A stretch of 64,000 nucleotides of DNA from Hyphomicrobiales bacterium (GCA_900473175.1 UCKM01000019.1:84049-148048), one strand, 5' to 3'; positions 48,475 through 57,288 are shown, counted from the stretch's first letter. Notes: generated by a model from the letters alone, not told the origin. A program made the numbers and translations.

Positions 48475-48861
48475 ATGAAAATGATTATGTTCCGCAGCGC
48501 AGCGCTGATCTGCGCCATGATGCTCGCCGCGCCGGCTTTGGCGCAGGACCACACATCGCACAAGGTGATGAATCACGATGCGATGGCAATGCCTGCGGGC
48601 GATCAGGGCGCCTCGTCGAAGGCGTTCGCCGCAGCCAATGCCAAGATGCACAAGCAGATGTCCATCAAGTTCACCGGCAACGCCGACAACGATTTCGTGC
48701 TCGGCATGATCGCGCACCACCAAGGCGCGATCGATATGGCGAAGGTCGAACTCGAATACGGCAAGGATGCTGAAATCCGCAAGCTTGCCGAAAGCATCAT
48801 TGCCGCACAGGAAAGCGAGATCAATCAGATGAAAACCTGGCTGAAGAAGAACGGCGGCTGA
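48475..48861 (+). CDS. DUF305 family secreted protein
   Basis: The 128-residue precursor has a Sec signal (RSAALICAMMLAAPALA) and a helical DUF305 domain with paired His/Met residues: FVLGMIAHHQGAIDMAKVEL, then EIRKLAESIIAAQESEINQM. DUF305 proteins are ferritin-like helical bundles, and the HHQGA motif is characteristic. They are often associated with copper or silver resistance. The ATG at 48475 is used. A frame open to 48451 adds an unlikely prefix. Confidence 0.9.
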   Translation: MKMIMFRSAALICAMMLAAPALAQDHTSHKVMNHDAMAMPAGDQGASSKAFAAANAKMHKQMSIKFTGNADNDFVLGMIAHHQGAIDMAKVELEYGKDAEIRKLAESIIAAQESEINQMKTWLKKNGG

Positions 48862-48876
48862 TGCCTGCAAAAAAAT

Positions 48877-48910
48877 CCACCCGCCGCTTGGTAGGCGGCG
48901 GGTGGTTTTC
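48877..48910. terminator. Bidirectional terminator after the DUF305 gene
   Basis: CCACCCGCCGC (48877-48887) pairs with the following GGCGGCGGGTGG. Seven A bases lie upstream and TTTT downstream. It can end both the DUF305 gene (plus) and the hypothetical gene on the minus strand. Confidence 0.9.
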
Positions 48911-48924
48911 GTTGTGATTAAACC

Positions 48925-49263
48925 CTACTGGTTTATCTCGTAGCCGGCGGCACGCTTTTGCATGCACAATTGCCAAAGGCTGTAGGCAGCATCGCCATAG
49001 GTCGATGTCCCCGCCTTGAACTCAGCTGAACGCAACGGCAACAAATCCTCTACGACATCCAGCGTGCGTGACGGAAGGATATCGGTGCAGGTCCACAGAC
49101 GCCGGAACACAGTGCTGATGGCGACCCGCCTGTCGTTGACGTCTATCACTGGTTCATCGTTGCCGATTTCCCAGTCCTCAAGAGCGTCAATCGCATCCTG
49201 AAAGGCATTATGCAATATGATGGGCGCATGGCCGTCATGAAGTGGGTGCAGCAAACCAGGCAT
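48925..49263 (-). CDS. Hypothetical cytosolic protein
   Basis: The 112-residue acidic protein has no signal or membrane segment. Features visible are a helical, Asp-rich middle (AFQDAIDALEDWEIGNDEPV) and a C-terminal helix with Cys (AAYSLWQLCMQKRAAGYEIN). I do not recognise the family. The ATG at 49261-49263 follows AGGAGACAGGA, a good ribosome binding site, so the start is fairly secure. The longer frame to 49380 lacks such a site. Confidence 0.6.
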   Translation of the reverse strand: MPGLLHPLHDGHAPIILHNAFQDAIDALEDWEIGNDEPVIDVNDRRVAISTVFRRLWTCTDILPSRTLDVVEDLLPLRSAEFKAGTSTYGDAAYSLWQLCMQKRAAGYEINQ

Positions 49264-49655
49264 TCCTGTCTCCTCACTCTTGCGTTGCACTGCCGGGGGG
49301 CTCCCGGAAACAGAATCATAAGGGTGCGAAGGCTGTTTCAGCAAGCGCAATCTGCGAAACCAGACTAAATTGCTAGGCATATTGGATTAAATCGAGTTTT
49401 CGCTACAGTTTTAACTCTCACTATTAAACCAATTAGCGCATATCGCAGGCTAAACTTGTGAATATAATGAATTGTTGCATATGGTGGATTGAGGGAAAGT
49501 CATGCCACACCGGGTTGGCGCGGCCCCGCACTCAGGCAAAGACCAACGACTCAATACCGAAATTGCTTAGCCGCCAGGATTTGACGGCGCGGTTCAACTC
49601 GACTACATGTTAATTCCATTATTGGTATATTTTTTTCAGTACGGATTTTAGAACG
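49264..49655. other. Intergenic region upstream of the FkbM gene
   Basis: These 392 bases between divergent genes become A/T-rich near 49600-49650. I see no gene with a plausible ribosome binding site, no strong inverted repeat and no RNA gene. Confidence 0.4.
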
Positions 49656-50504
49656 ATGTCCTTTATTGATCGTGTGGGATGGAAGCCCACGCAATACCTC
49701 ACTACGGCTGCGATTGATCGATTGGTTCGTTTCCTGACGACGCAGGTCCGATCATTGGCAAAGGATATTCAGTCTTTTTCCTCCATGAGCGTGACCTCAT
49801 GGAAGGATCTGGCTCAGTCCCGCGATGCAGGTATGATCCTGGACGGATTGCCGGAAAGCGAAGTCGCCAAGGTTGCCGAAATACTGCATAGAACGGGGAC
49901 TTTTCGCCGCAATTCTGTAGCACTTGAGCTCGGCGCGGGGACCGGTATCCAGACTGCGGAACTCGCGTCCTGCGGCGGGTTCAGGAAAATATTGGCCGTC
50001 GAGCCCGAAGCCAGCAATTTCGAAGCCTTGACGCGAAGTATTGGGCAGAGGCAGCTGGAACACATCGTGCATTGCGTTCCATGCGCGGCTGGCATGATCG
50101 ACGGCATGACAAATTTCAATGTCAATCTTGCCGACCGTTTGAGAAGTGGCATCAAACAGCGCAAACCCACCGACCTGACGGTCCGGGCGCCGATCAACAC
50201 GGTCCGGACAATCCTCCACGATGCACAGGTACCGGCCAAAGACATCGGACTCGTGTGGATGGATATTGAGGGCTACGAATCGATGGCTTGCCTTTCGATG
50301 ACCCTTCTCATGCAGTCCAGCGTACCGATCTTCATGGTCTTTTCACCGGATACGGCTCATCCCGCTCAGGCCGACAGTTTCCTGCGGTTTGTTTCGACCT
50401 ACTATCATCGTTGCGTCGTCTTCGATCATTCAGGACCACGGATGACCTCGATCTCGGCCCTTCCCGTCGATCAGCCAGGTCTGCGGCTACTCCTCATCGA
50501 TTGA
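49656..50504 (+). CDS. FkbM-family methyltransferase
   Basis: The 282-residue protein has a class I SAM-binding fold: SVALELGAGTGIQTAELAS, then ILAVEPEASNFEALTRSIGQ. The later motif GLVWMDIEGYESMACLSM is typical of FkbM (Methyltransf_21) enzymes, which methylate hydroxyl groups of sugars or lipids. The target here is unknown, but surface polysaccharide modification is common for the family. It is monocistronic. Confidence 0.85.
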   Translation: MSFIDRVGWKPTQYLTTAAIDRLVRFLTTQVRSLAKDIQSFSSMSVTSWKDLAQSRDAGMILDGLPESEVAKVAEILHRTGTFRRNSVALELGAGTGIQTAELASCGGFRKILAVEPEASNFEALTRSIGQRQLEHIVHCVPCAAGMIDGMTNFNVNLADRLRSGIKQRKPTDLTVRAPINTVRTILHDAQVPAKDIGLVWMDIEGYESMACLSMTLLMQSSVPIFMVFSPDTAHPAQADSFLRFVSTYYHRCVVFDHSGPRMTSISALPVDQPGLRLLLID

Positions 50505-50611
50505 CGTCGGCTGTATCGCGAAGGCAGGACATTTTTTTCCGTCCATCTTGCCAAAGCGGCGCTGTTGGCCCATTCATGTCCCGGCCGCTACGCGATCGAG
50601 GATATTGGCAT

Positions 50612-50938
50612 ATGACGACAAGGCACCTTCAGGTGATCGTACTTACCGCATTGCTCGCCGGTTGCGGCAATATTCAGGGACAGCTCGACAACGAGAAAAT
50701 CTCGTCGCTCCGTTACGACACCGTAGAGTGTCCGACACTTATCGCCCAGCGCAATCAGGTGATGGCCCAAGTCAGCACTTTGACCAACGGCGCGGGCTAC
50801 CAGGATCCAAATGTCATTACCGGCTTTGGACCGATCCTACCCGACTATCGCACGGCCAATCAGAAACAGGCTGGTGCACTGCAGGGTCAGGTCGATTCGA
50901 TGACTCGTTCCATTGATCGGCGCAAGTGCGCCGGCTGA
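50612..50938 (+). CDS. Small lipoprotein of unknown function
   Basis: The 108-residue protein starts at ATG 50612 and has a lipoprotein signal (LQVIVLTALLAGCGNIQ) with the lipobox LAGC near residue 18. The mature part is mostly helical with a Cys near VECPTLIAQRNQVMAQ. A frame open upstream to 50288 overlaps the FkbM gene and is not used. No family is recognised. Confidence 0.7.
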   Translation: MTTRHLQVIVLTALLAGCGNIQGQLDNEKISSLRYDTVECPTLIAQRNQVMAQVSTLTNGAGYQDPNVITGFGPILPDYRTANQKQAGALQGQVDSMTRSIDRRKCAG

Positions 50939-51139
50939 TCCTGCCCGCGCTCACAATCGATTCCCAATGAGTCGAAGCCGGGAAGCCGATATAAAGCCCC
51001 GCTATATTTCAAATATTGACGTCAGTACTCATATTTATTTTCGTTGCTCCTCCAGATTTACAATAGGTTGCAAACGTTGTTTCTTGTGGCGATCCGTCTC
51101 CCGACCGAGCGGGACGGAAGGCGAATCGGAGGCACCATC

Positions 51140-51625
51140 ATGATCTTGGGCATGACAGCGTTTACTTTATTCCACGTAGTTTTAAGTCTTATTGGCATTG
51201 TATCCGGCTTGATTGTCCTGGCGGGGCTGCTGAATGCCGACAGGAAAGAAGGGTGGACACTTCTCTTTCTCGTTACAACCGTTGGCACCAGCGTCACAGG
51301 TTTCCTGTTTCCTTTCGGTGGCTTCACGCCCGCGATTGGCGTGGGCATCATCTCCATGATCTTCCTCATCGCGGCGATCATGGCCTTTTACGCCTTTCGC
51401 CTCGCCGGGTCCTGGCGCTGGATTTACGTGGTGAGTGCAGTCGTGTCGCTCTATCTGAACGTTTTCGTCCTTGTCGCGCAGTCGTTCCAGAAAATACCGG
51501 CGCTCAATGCACTGGCGCCAACAGGATCGGAACCGCCCTTTGCAATCGTTCAGGGCATCGTTCTCGTGCTGTTCGTCATTGGTGGCTTTCTTTCACTGCG
51601 GCGCTTCTACCCAGTCGCGGCCTAA
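51140..51625 (+). CDS. Polytopic membrane protein of unknown function
   Basis: The 161-residue product starts at ATG 51140 behind CGGAGGCACC and has four or five hydrophobic helices (FTLFHVVLSLIGIVSGLIVL, GWTLLFLVTTVGTSVTGFLF, AIGVGIISMIFLIAAIMAFY, WIYVVSAVVSLYLNVFVLVA, AIVQGIVLVLFVIGGFLSL). No family is recognised. The pattern and start are convincing. Confidence 0.75.
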   Translation: MILGMTAFTLFHVVLSLIGIVSGLIVLAGLLNADRKEGWTLLFLVTTVGTSVTGFLFPFGGFTPAIGVGIISMIFLIAAIMAFYAFRLAGSWRWIYVVSAVVSLYLNVFVLVAQSFQKIPALNALAPTGSEPPFAIVQGIVLVLFVIGGFLSLRRFYPVAA

Positions 51626-51891
51626 GCTACACACTCAAAGAAATACCAAGCCGATCAACTGCGTGCAGCGCCGCGATCACAGCAATTCTTGTCGATTTGA
51701 GGCCGCTTTACCTCACGGGATGTTGAATATAGAGGCTCCAATGTTACCAGAGTCCGAATCAATCTCAGTTGAATCGGAGCAAAACTCGGAGTACACATAT
51801 CCGTTCAAGCAATGAATAAGCTTTCAGCCTTCTGGCAATCGCCCCAAACCTTGACCAGAAGGTCATTTGCTCTTCTCCAGGGAGTGACGAA

Positions 51892-52068
51892 ATGGGAGAC
51901 GTGACGCTTCATCTACCCCATAAAGCAAGCTGTGCGACGCCACAAATAATGGAAAAAGTCCGCGAGGAAATGCCAAAGAAACCGGCAAGCCCGAATAAGC
52001 TTTCGGATATTCTAAGACGTGCGAAGGGCGGATTTACCCATCGCCGGTTCAAACAACATTCGGCTTAA
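51892..52068 (+). CDS. Small basic soluble protein
   Basis: This 58-residue frame has a good start: ATG 51892 behind CCAGGGAGTGACGAA. It encodes a basic, mostly helical peptide (EKVREEMPKKPASPNKLSDI, then LRRAKGGFTHRRFKQHS) with no membrane segment. It may be a small regulator or nucleic-acid-binding peptide. It cannot be supported beyond its start site and lack of internal stops. Confidence 0.4.
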   Translation: MGDVTLHLPHKASCATPQIMEKVREEMPKKPASPNKLSDILRRAKGGFTHRRFKQHSA

Positions 52069-52495
52069 CCGAACACGTATAAGACAAAACAGTATCCCAC
52101 GTGCCCCTGGCCCGCCTCGGTGGTATTAGTATTTGGTGTTGCTGCATCGCTCAGCATCAGAAATTTGTATATTTGACTATTCCGCAGTATGATACTGCAA
52201 CAGTAACAGTTGAGGTTACGGCTGCGCGTGCGTTACTTGTCTATCAGGCGACCCCGCATTGGCGAATTTGACAAGTGTTCCTCCCCACGTTTCTGCCGTA
52301 TCGGCGAACGAATGGAATCGATCATCGGTAGCGACAATTGGCGGTCATGGTGCGCTTTCGATCTAGTTCCATAGCCTGAATTGTTGAGTTGTTTTCATAC
52401 TGACACTATGGCCTGATGCGACCTGAGCCGACCGATAGCTTAGGCTCTAAGTCCTCTTAACCACTGTTTTCATTGGCAGATGTGGGGAGGCACCA
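52069..52495. other. Intergenic region with no recognised gene
   Basis: This gap of 427 bases contains no open frame with a ribosome binding site. An A/T-rich stretch spans 52130-52210. Nothing else recognisable was found. Confidence 0.4.
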
Positions 52496-52624
52496 ATGGA
52501 GGAGGATGACAAGAAGGACAAAGAGGACTACTCCCCATACCTGACCTCGATCTGGGGCTACCTCATCATCTTTTTGATCATCATACCGGTTGCCTTGTAC
52601 TTGGGCCGTCAATTCGGAAGGTGA
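52496..52624 (+). CDS. Very small single-pass membrane protein
   Basis: The frame of 42 codons starts at ATG 52496 with an excellent ribosome binding site (GGGGAGGCACCA). The product has an acidic head (MEEDDKKDKEDYSPYLTSI), then one membrane helix (WGYLIIFLIIIPVALYLG). It lies six bases upstream of another small membrane protein. The strong start site and clean topology make it a likely real gene, but the family is unknown. Confidence 0.6.
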   Translation: MEEDDKKDKEDYSPYLTSIWGYLIIFLIIIPVALYLGRQFGR

Positions 52625-52630
52625 ATACTT

Positions 52631-52816
52631 GTGTCGTTAATTGGCTTCAACAAGAGGGCGAAGACCCCCGCAACAGGTCCACATATGCTTGCCGGCGACG
52701 ACAACGCGGCGTGTTTCGACAGCGAGTTCAAAGCATATCTCTATTGGCCGCTGGCGATCGTCATGGTCGCAATGTCAGTCGGCAGCTACCTCGTCGGAAT
52801 GTATTTCGCGTCCTGA
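52631..52816 (+). CDS. Small single-pass membrane protein
   Basis: This frame of 61 codons begins at GTG 52631, six bases after the preceding small gene. It encodes a polar N-terminal half (GFNKRAKTPATGPHMLAGDD) and a C-terminal membrane helix (YWPLAIVMVAMSVGSYLVGM). Coupled translation with the previous gene is likely. The opposite topology of the two peptides hints at a two-part membrane complex. It is convergent with the MCE gene. Confidence 0.5.
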   Translation: MSLIGFNKRAKTPATGPHMLAGDDNAACFDSEFKAYLYWPLAIVMVAMSVGSYLVGMYFAS

Positions 52817-52818
52817 CA

Positions 52819-53805
52819 TCAGCGAGGAGCCTCGTACTCCGGAACCTTGTTCTCATCACCGAAAATCAGTTTGCTAGGATCATCCTGGATTCGTGAAACG
52901 CCCTGTTCAATCGCCTCGACCGAACGGCGGCTGGCCGAGACGAAACTCTGCACCTCGCGCAGTTTCGGACCGGTAAGATTGGCGATGGTGTTTATGATCG
53001 AGGCCAGGCGAACGTTCAGGTCCTTGGCCTGCTGCTGATACGCCTCCAGTTGGGTTCGCACCTGGCTGAGCGTACTTTCCTTGTCGTTGGAAAGTTCCTT
53101 GTCGACTTTGATCAGCGCATTGTCGATCTTGACCGAAGCATCGTTGACCCGCGCGATCACATCGCGCGCATCGTGCATTATGTCGCCGACCTTGCTTGCC
53201 CGTTGCCCATAATCATCGATGAGGTCCGTGCTCGCAGCGAGCTTGTCGGTTGCGGCCTTGGCCTGCTTGATGCTGTCGAGAAACGGCCCCTTGGTTTCCG
53301 CCACATATTGCTCGGTGGCCGTCGTAGCCTTGTCCACGCGATCTATCCAGTCCTGCGCGGTTTGAACGAGCGTCTTCAGCGACGTTGGATCAATGTCCAT
53401 GCGCGCGACGGTATCTTCCTTGTCCGCTTCCTCCAGCAATTTCGGCTCATAGGCCTTACCGCCCTTGAGTTCGAGGTAGGCCCGTCCGGCGAGCAGTTCG
53501 AACGCCAGCGTCGCCACTGTAGAGCGGGTGATTGGCGTATTCGAGTCGATCTCGGTCTGGACAATCACGGCATCGGGATTGGTCGAATCGATGAACAGGC
53601 GGCGCACCTCACCAACCTTGAGGCCGTTGAAATAGACAGGGCTCTTGGCCGCAAGGCCCGTAACGGAACCTGGCACCCTGATCTCGAGCGTCGTGGTCTC
53701 GCGGTTGTCTCCATAACGCCCGATCCAATAGAAGAACCAGAACGCGAGGAGACACACCACGACGCTAAAAACCGCTACGAGCAAATAGTTGGCTTTGGTT
53801 TCCAT
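52819..53805 (-). CDS. MCE/MlaD-family lipid-transport substrate-binding protein
   Basis: The 328-residue protein has an N-terminal membrane anchor (YLLVAVFSVVVCLLAFWFFY). The MCE domain follows (RVPGSVTGLAAKSPVYFNGL, then KVGEVRRLFIDSTNPDAVIV). The C-terminal half is long helical coiled-coil (about residues 135-300). MCE proteins form hexameric rings that bind phospholipid in the periplasm. No mlaE or mlaF gene is adjacent in the window, so its ABC partners must lie elsewhere or be absent. Confidence 0.88.
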   Translation of the reverse strand: METKANYLLVAVFSVVVCLLAFWFFYWIGRYGDNRETTTLEIRVPGSVTGLAAKSPVYFNGLKVGEVRRLFIDSTNPDAVIVQTEIDSNTPITRSTVATLAFELLAGRAYLELKGGKAYEPKLLEEADKEDTVARMDIDPTSLKTLVQTAQDWIDRVDKATTATEQYVAETKGPFLDSIKQAKAATDKLAASTDLIDDYGQRASKVGDIMHDARDVIARVNDASVKIDNALIKVDKELSNDKESTLSQVRTQLEAYQQQAKDLNVRLASIINTIANLTGPKLREVQSFVSASRRSVEAIEQGVSRIQDDPSKLIFGDENKVPEYEAPR

Positions 53806-53888
53806 CGAGTTTCTGGCGCGACTCCGCAGCTGGGATGACTATGTCCCATTAAAGCCTTCAGCCAGGGCAAATCAATGGCGCAGCCCAC

Positions 53889-54630
53889 TCAAAGCGTGCT
53901 CATACCACCATCGATGGTGAATTCACTGCCAACGAAATAGGAGGCTTCATCGGAGGCGAGGAAGACGACCGTCTTTGCCACTTCGCTCGGCCGACCGAAA
54001 CGCCCGGCGGGTATTCGCGCCAGCGCCATGGCCTGCGTATCGCTCTCGGTCATGCCGAGCTTGCCGTAGAGCGGCGTCGCTATCGGTCCAGGACTGACGG
54101 CATTAACGCGAATGCCGCGCGCTATCAGCTCGCCTGACAGCGTCCTGGCCAGCGTCAACAACCCGCCCTTCGTCAGCGCATAGACGCTCGACGTCGGATC
54201 GCCGATGCTGGCATTGATCGACGTATTGAGCACGATCGAAGCCGGATTGGCGAGTATCGGCAGCAAGGCCTGGATCAGGAAATACGGGCCCTTCAGGTTG
54301 ATGGGATACCGAGCGGTCGAAGGCCGCCTCGTCCCATTGCTCGACCGGCTTGAATTCGGCGACGCCAGCATTGACGAAGAGAATATCGAGCTTCCCGAAT
54401 GCCTTTGCCACTGTCTCTGCCACGGTCTTCTGTTCCGTGACGTTGCCCGCATCGGCTCGGATGATCAGTACTTCACTGCCGAGTTCTTTGCGGGCGCGCT
54501 CAATCGTTTCCGGGTTGGTACCGGTAATGGCGACACGTGCGCCTTCAGCGGTAAACTGGCGCGCGGTCTCAAGACCAATTCCGCTGGTACCGCCGGTTAT
54601 AAGTGCTGTCTTGTCTTTAAGACGAAGCAT
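53889..54630 (-). pseudogene. Short-chain dehydrogenase/reductase, frameshifted
   Basis: From ATG 54628-54630 the frame gives a normal SDR N terminus with TALITGGTSGIGLETARQF. It runs to FDRSVS, then changes frame and continues NLKGPYFLIQALLPILANPA and on to SSVYALTKGGLLTLARTLSG, the YxxxK catalytic part (Tyr-Ala-Leu-Thr-Lys). The switch lies at a GGG run at 54303-54305 (CCC on the gene strand). Removing one C restores a single 246-codon SDR. It is divergent from a LysR gene that may have regulated it. Confidence 0.8.
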
Positions 54631-54764
54631 GATCGGATTCCTTTCCATGACGTGCTCGGCTCGGCCCGAATGGATCCTCGCCGCTTGTTGCGGAAAGTAT
54701 GGTGCTTGAAAGGTGATCCGATTAGTCTGCGAATGCAGGAACTCACATTCGGGATTGTCGAACA

Positions 54765-55664
54765 ATGATGAAGCTGGAAGGCATATCGACATTTGTTGCC
54801 GTGGCCGAGGCAGGCTCGATCACCGAAGCGGCCCGGCGGCTGCGCCTGTCAAAGTCCATCGTCAGCGAGCGGCTTGCCGAACTTGAGCGTCAGATCGGTG
54901 CAGTGCTTCTGCACCGCACCACCCGCAAGCTGACGCTGACCGAGGACGGCACGGCCTTCCTCGAGCGCGCGGCGCGCATTAGCAGGGATGTCCAGGAAGC
55001 GGCGGCCGAGATGGCGGAGCGGCGTGGCATGCTGGTAGGGCCGTTACGAATATCAGCACCGGTCACTTTCGGACGCATGCACCTTGGCCCTGCCCTCTTC
55101 CCATTTCTCCTCACCCACCCCGACATTGAACTTACTGTCGATCTTGACGACCGCCGCGTCGATGTGGCCGCGGGCGGCTATGATGCCGTGCTGCGCCATG
55201 GTGCCATTGCCGATTCACGGCTAATGACATGGCGACTGGCAACGAGCCAGCGCGTTTTGCTCGCCTCGCCGGCCTATCTCGACAAGCATGGAACTCCGCG
55301 CTCCATCGACGAACTCGATCGGCACAAGGGGATTTTCTATGCCAATCGTGGCATCGCAGACTGGAGCTTCGCCACGGCAAAGGGCGTTGTCATGGTGCGC
55401 GGCCGGATTGGGTTGCAAGTCAACAATGGCGACATGATGCGCGACGCTGCCATTGCGGGTATCGGCATTGCCCTGTTGCCGACCTTTGTGGCGTCCGCCG
55501 CGATCAAGGCAGGTCAATTGCAGGTTATTGATGTCAACGTGAAACCAGAGATCGAGCATATCTACATTGCCCATCCGGAAGGGCGGATGCCCGCGGCCAA
55601 GCTCAGGGCGCTGGCGGACCATCTGCGCAGCGCTTTCGGTAGCCCCGCCTACTGGGACTGCTAG
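54765..55664 (+). CDS. LysR-family transcriptional regulator
   Basis: The 299-residue protein has a LysR helix-turn-helix (EAGSITEAARRLRLSKSIVS) followed by RLAELERQIGAVLLHRTTRK. The periplasmic-binding-like effector domain shows VTFGRMHLGPALFPFLLTHP and DDRRVDVAAGGYDAVLRHG. The divergent arrangement with the broken SDR suggests that the two formed a unit. It is most like CrgA-type regulators in its effector domain. The inducer is unknown. Confidence 0.92.
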   Translation: MMKLEGISTFVAVAEAGSITEAARRLRLSKSIVSERLAELERQIGAVLLHRTTRKLTLTEDGTAFLERAARISRDVQEAAAEMAERRGMLVGPLRISAPVTFGRMHLGPALFPFLLTHPDIELTVDLDDRRVDVAAGGYDAVLRHGAIADSRLMTWRLATSQRVLLASPAYLDKHGTPRSIDELDRHKGIFYANRGIADWSFATAKGVVMVRGRIGLQVNNGDMMRDAAIAGIGIALLPTFVASAAIKAGQLQVIDVNVKPEIEHIYIAHPEGRMPAAKLRALADHLRSAFGSPAYWDC

Positions 55665-55714
55665 ATCTTCGCTTACCGCCGATTGATGACCGCATTTGCA
55701 AGAAGGAGGTGACA

Positions 55715-56014
55715 ATGATTACAGGTTCTCAATGCCGGGCAGCGCGAGCGCTGGTTGAATATACGCGAGATCGCCTCGCGATTGCCGCGGGGGTGAGCAT
55801 CGACACCATCGAGGCATTCGAGCGTAAGCTCGAAAACCCCGACCGCGAACATATCCTTGCGCTGCAGTCTGCCCTTGAAAAAGCGGGGGCGGTTTTCATC
55901 GCGGAAAATGGCGGCGGCATCGGCGTTCGACTGAAATTCACCCGGTCGGAAACGCGACGTATTGCAACGCTGGAAGGCGAAGGCGGTATCGTCGCGCACG
56001 ATGACGTTCCCTGA
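55715..56014 (+). CDS. Small helix-turn-helix protein (XRE-like)
   Basis: The 99-residue protein starts at ATG 55715 after a perfect GGAGG. The N-terminal region has the helix-turn-helix signature QCRAARALVEYTRDRLAIAA followed by GVSIDTIEAFERKL. The segment ILALQSALEKAGAVFIAENG is characteristic of the XRE subgroup seen as solitary regulators. It probably represses a neighbour or itself, but no clear operator was seen. Confidence 0.8.
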   Translation: MITGSQCRAARALVEYTRDRLAIAAGVSIDTIEAFERKLENPDREHILALQSALEKAGAVFIAENGGGIGVRLKFTRSETRRIATLEGEGGIVAHDDVP

Positions 56015-56101
56015 TGGGGATGTACCTTTGGCGGGAACCTTTTACTCGCAGATTTGTTCAATCAAAGATATAGTTTTCGTTGAATCCGCGGGAGAAATAC
56101 G

Positions 56102-56509
56102 ATGTCGATTAGATCGTCAATTGTTGTGGCAATAATCGGGCTATCGAGTCTTGCCGTCTCAGGCTGCGTCGAAACCAGCGGACCCTATTACGGCGGCTAT
56201 GGGGGATATGGCGGCTACTACGGCACCACCTATTATGACAATGGTTTCTATAACGGGCCGAGTTACAACCGGTATCGGTATGATCGGTATCAGTATGATC
56301 GGTACCGCGATGACCGCTACCGCTACGATAGTGGTCGTGACAACCAGCGGCAATATGTCCGCCGGGAAGACAATCGCCCAAGCTCCAATCCGCAGCCAAA
56401 CGCATCTGGGCAGGCGAACGCAAATTGGCATCAACGGAACGGCGACCGGAACCAGCAAATTTACATTCCGGAACCCTATTTCGGGGGGTCCGGGCGGTCG
56501 CATCAGTAA
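56102..56509 (+). CDS. Tyr/Arg/Asp-repeat lipoprotein
   Basis: The 135-residue precursor has a lipobox (LAVSGC, residues about 17-22). A Gly/Tyr-rich segment (YYGGYGGYGGYYG) is followed by YRYDRYQYDRYRDDRYRYD-type repeats (56263-56332) and a Gln/Asn-rich tail. It is strongly repetitive at both DNA and protein level. No family is recognised. Such low-complexity envelope proteins may be surface-exposed or act in polymer binding. Confidence 0.75.
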   Translation: MSIRSSIVVAIIGLSSLAVSGCVETSGPYYGGYGGYGGYYGTTYYDNGFYNGPSYNRYRYDRYQYDRYRDDRYRYDSGRDNQRQYVRREDNRPSSNPQPNASGQANANWHQRNGDRNQQIYIPEPYFGGSGRSHQ

Positions 56510-56578
56510 TCGCGAATGATTGACTTAAGGCGCTCCAACTCAGGGAGGGTGCCTCTTGCCGCAAAGCCAAGCAAAAAA

Positions 56579-56884
56579 TCAATGCGTCCAGGGTTGCTTG
56601 CGGTCGAAGCGGAAGTTTTCAGAATAGGAAACCACGCGGCGGCGCGTTTCCTTGGGCTCCTGGACCGTATAGGCGATGCCGTTCTTGCGGGCGTAGGTAA
56701 TCGCTTCTTCCTTCGTTTCGAAGGTGAGGCGGATCTGGCTCTTCATGTCGCGTGACGAGGTGTAACCCATCAACGGCTCAACCTTCCGCGGCTGTTCTGG
56801 CTCATATTCGAGCGTCCAGGTATCGGCCTTGGCCTTGCCGGATTGCATCGCTGTTTTTGCTGGGCGATAGATACGTGCTGCCAT
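56579..56884 (-). CDS. NDUFS4-like accessory complex I protein (ETC complex I subunit family)
   Basis: The 101-residue protein belongs to the ETC complex I subunit family related to the mitochondrial NDUFS4 subunit. The conserved core is ADTWTLEYEPEQPRKVEPLM, then SQIRLTFETKEEAITYARKN, ending in YSENFRFDRKQPWTH. The gene is not in a nuo operon. It follows the tRNA-Pro gene on the same strand. Confidence 0.92.
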   Translation of the reverse strand: MAARIYRPAKTAMQSGKAKADTWTLEYEPEQPRKVEPLMGYTSSRDMKSQIRLTFETKEEAITYARKNGIAYTVQEPKETRRRVVSYSENFRFDRKQPWTH

Positions 56885-56959
56885 GGAAGAAACCCCTTTG
56901 TCTGCAATTCCGATATATTACAGGCTTTTGACGAACTCCAGCAGCATCTTGCTCGAAGT

Positions 56960-57035
<76 letters not shown>

Positions 57036-57288
57036 TCCGATCTTGGACGCTGGTTTCCCTAGAGTTTTCGCTCTCGGAACGCAATAGCCGAAATCGACAA
57101 AAAGAACAAAAATGGAAAATTAGGCATACGGTGGGACCTTACGGCACAAAAAGTCCCACCAAATCCCCACGGGATGTTCTCCGGTTGTTCTGGAGGGAAG
57201 ACTATGCATGAACCCGCAGCGTTGCATTTTAGCGCATGGTCAATGACTGGCCAAAGGAATGCAAATCGGCAATTTGGTTGGGATGAAA

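Noticed and set aside
51741-51815. 25-codon frame with many Glu/Ser codons
   Set aside because: It has no ribosome binding site and no sign of conservation.
54103-54792. Two overlapping minus-strand frames taken as separate SDR-type genes
   Set aside because: Together they make one SDR after removing a single base, so they are one broken gene.
57140-57175. Similarity between AAAGTCCCACCAAAT near 57156 and AAAGTCCCACGGAAT near 59050 as an attachment repeat
   Set aside because: The match is short and imperfect and does not extend. It may be chance.
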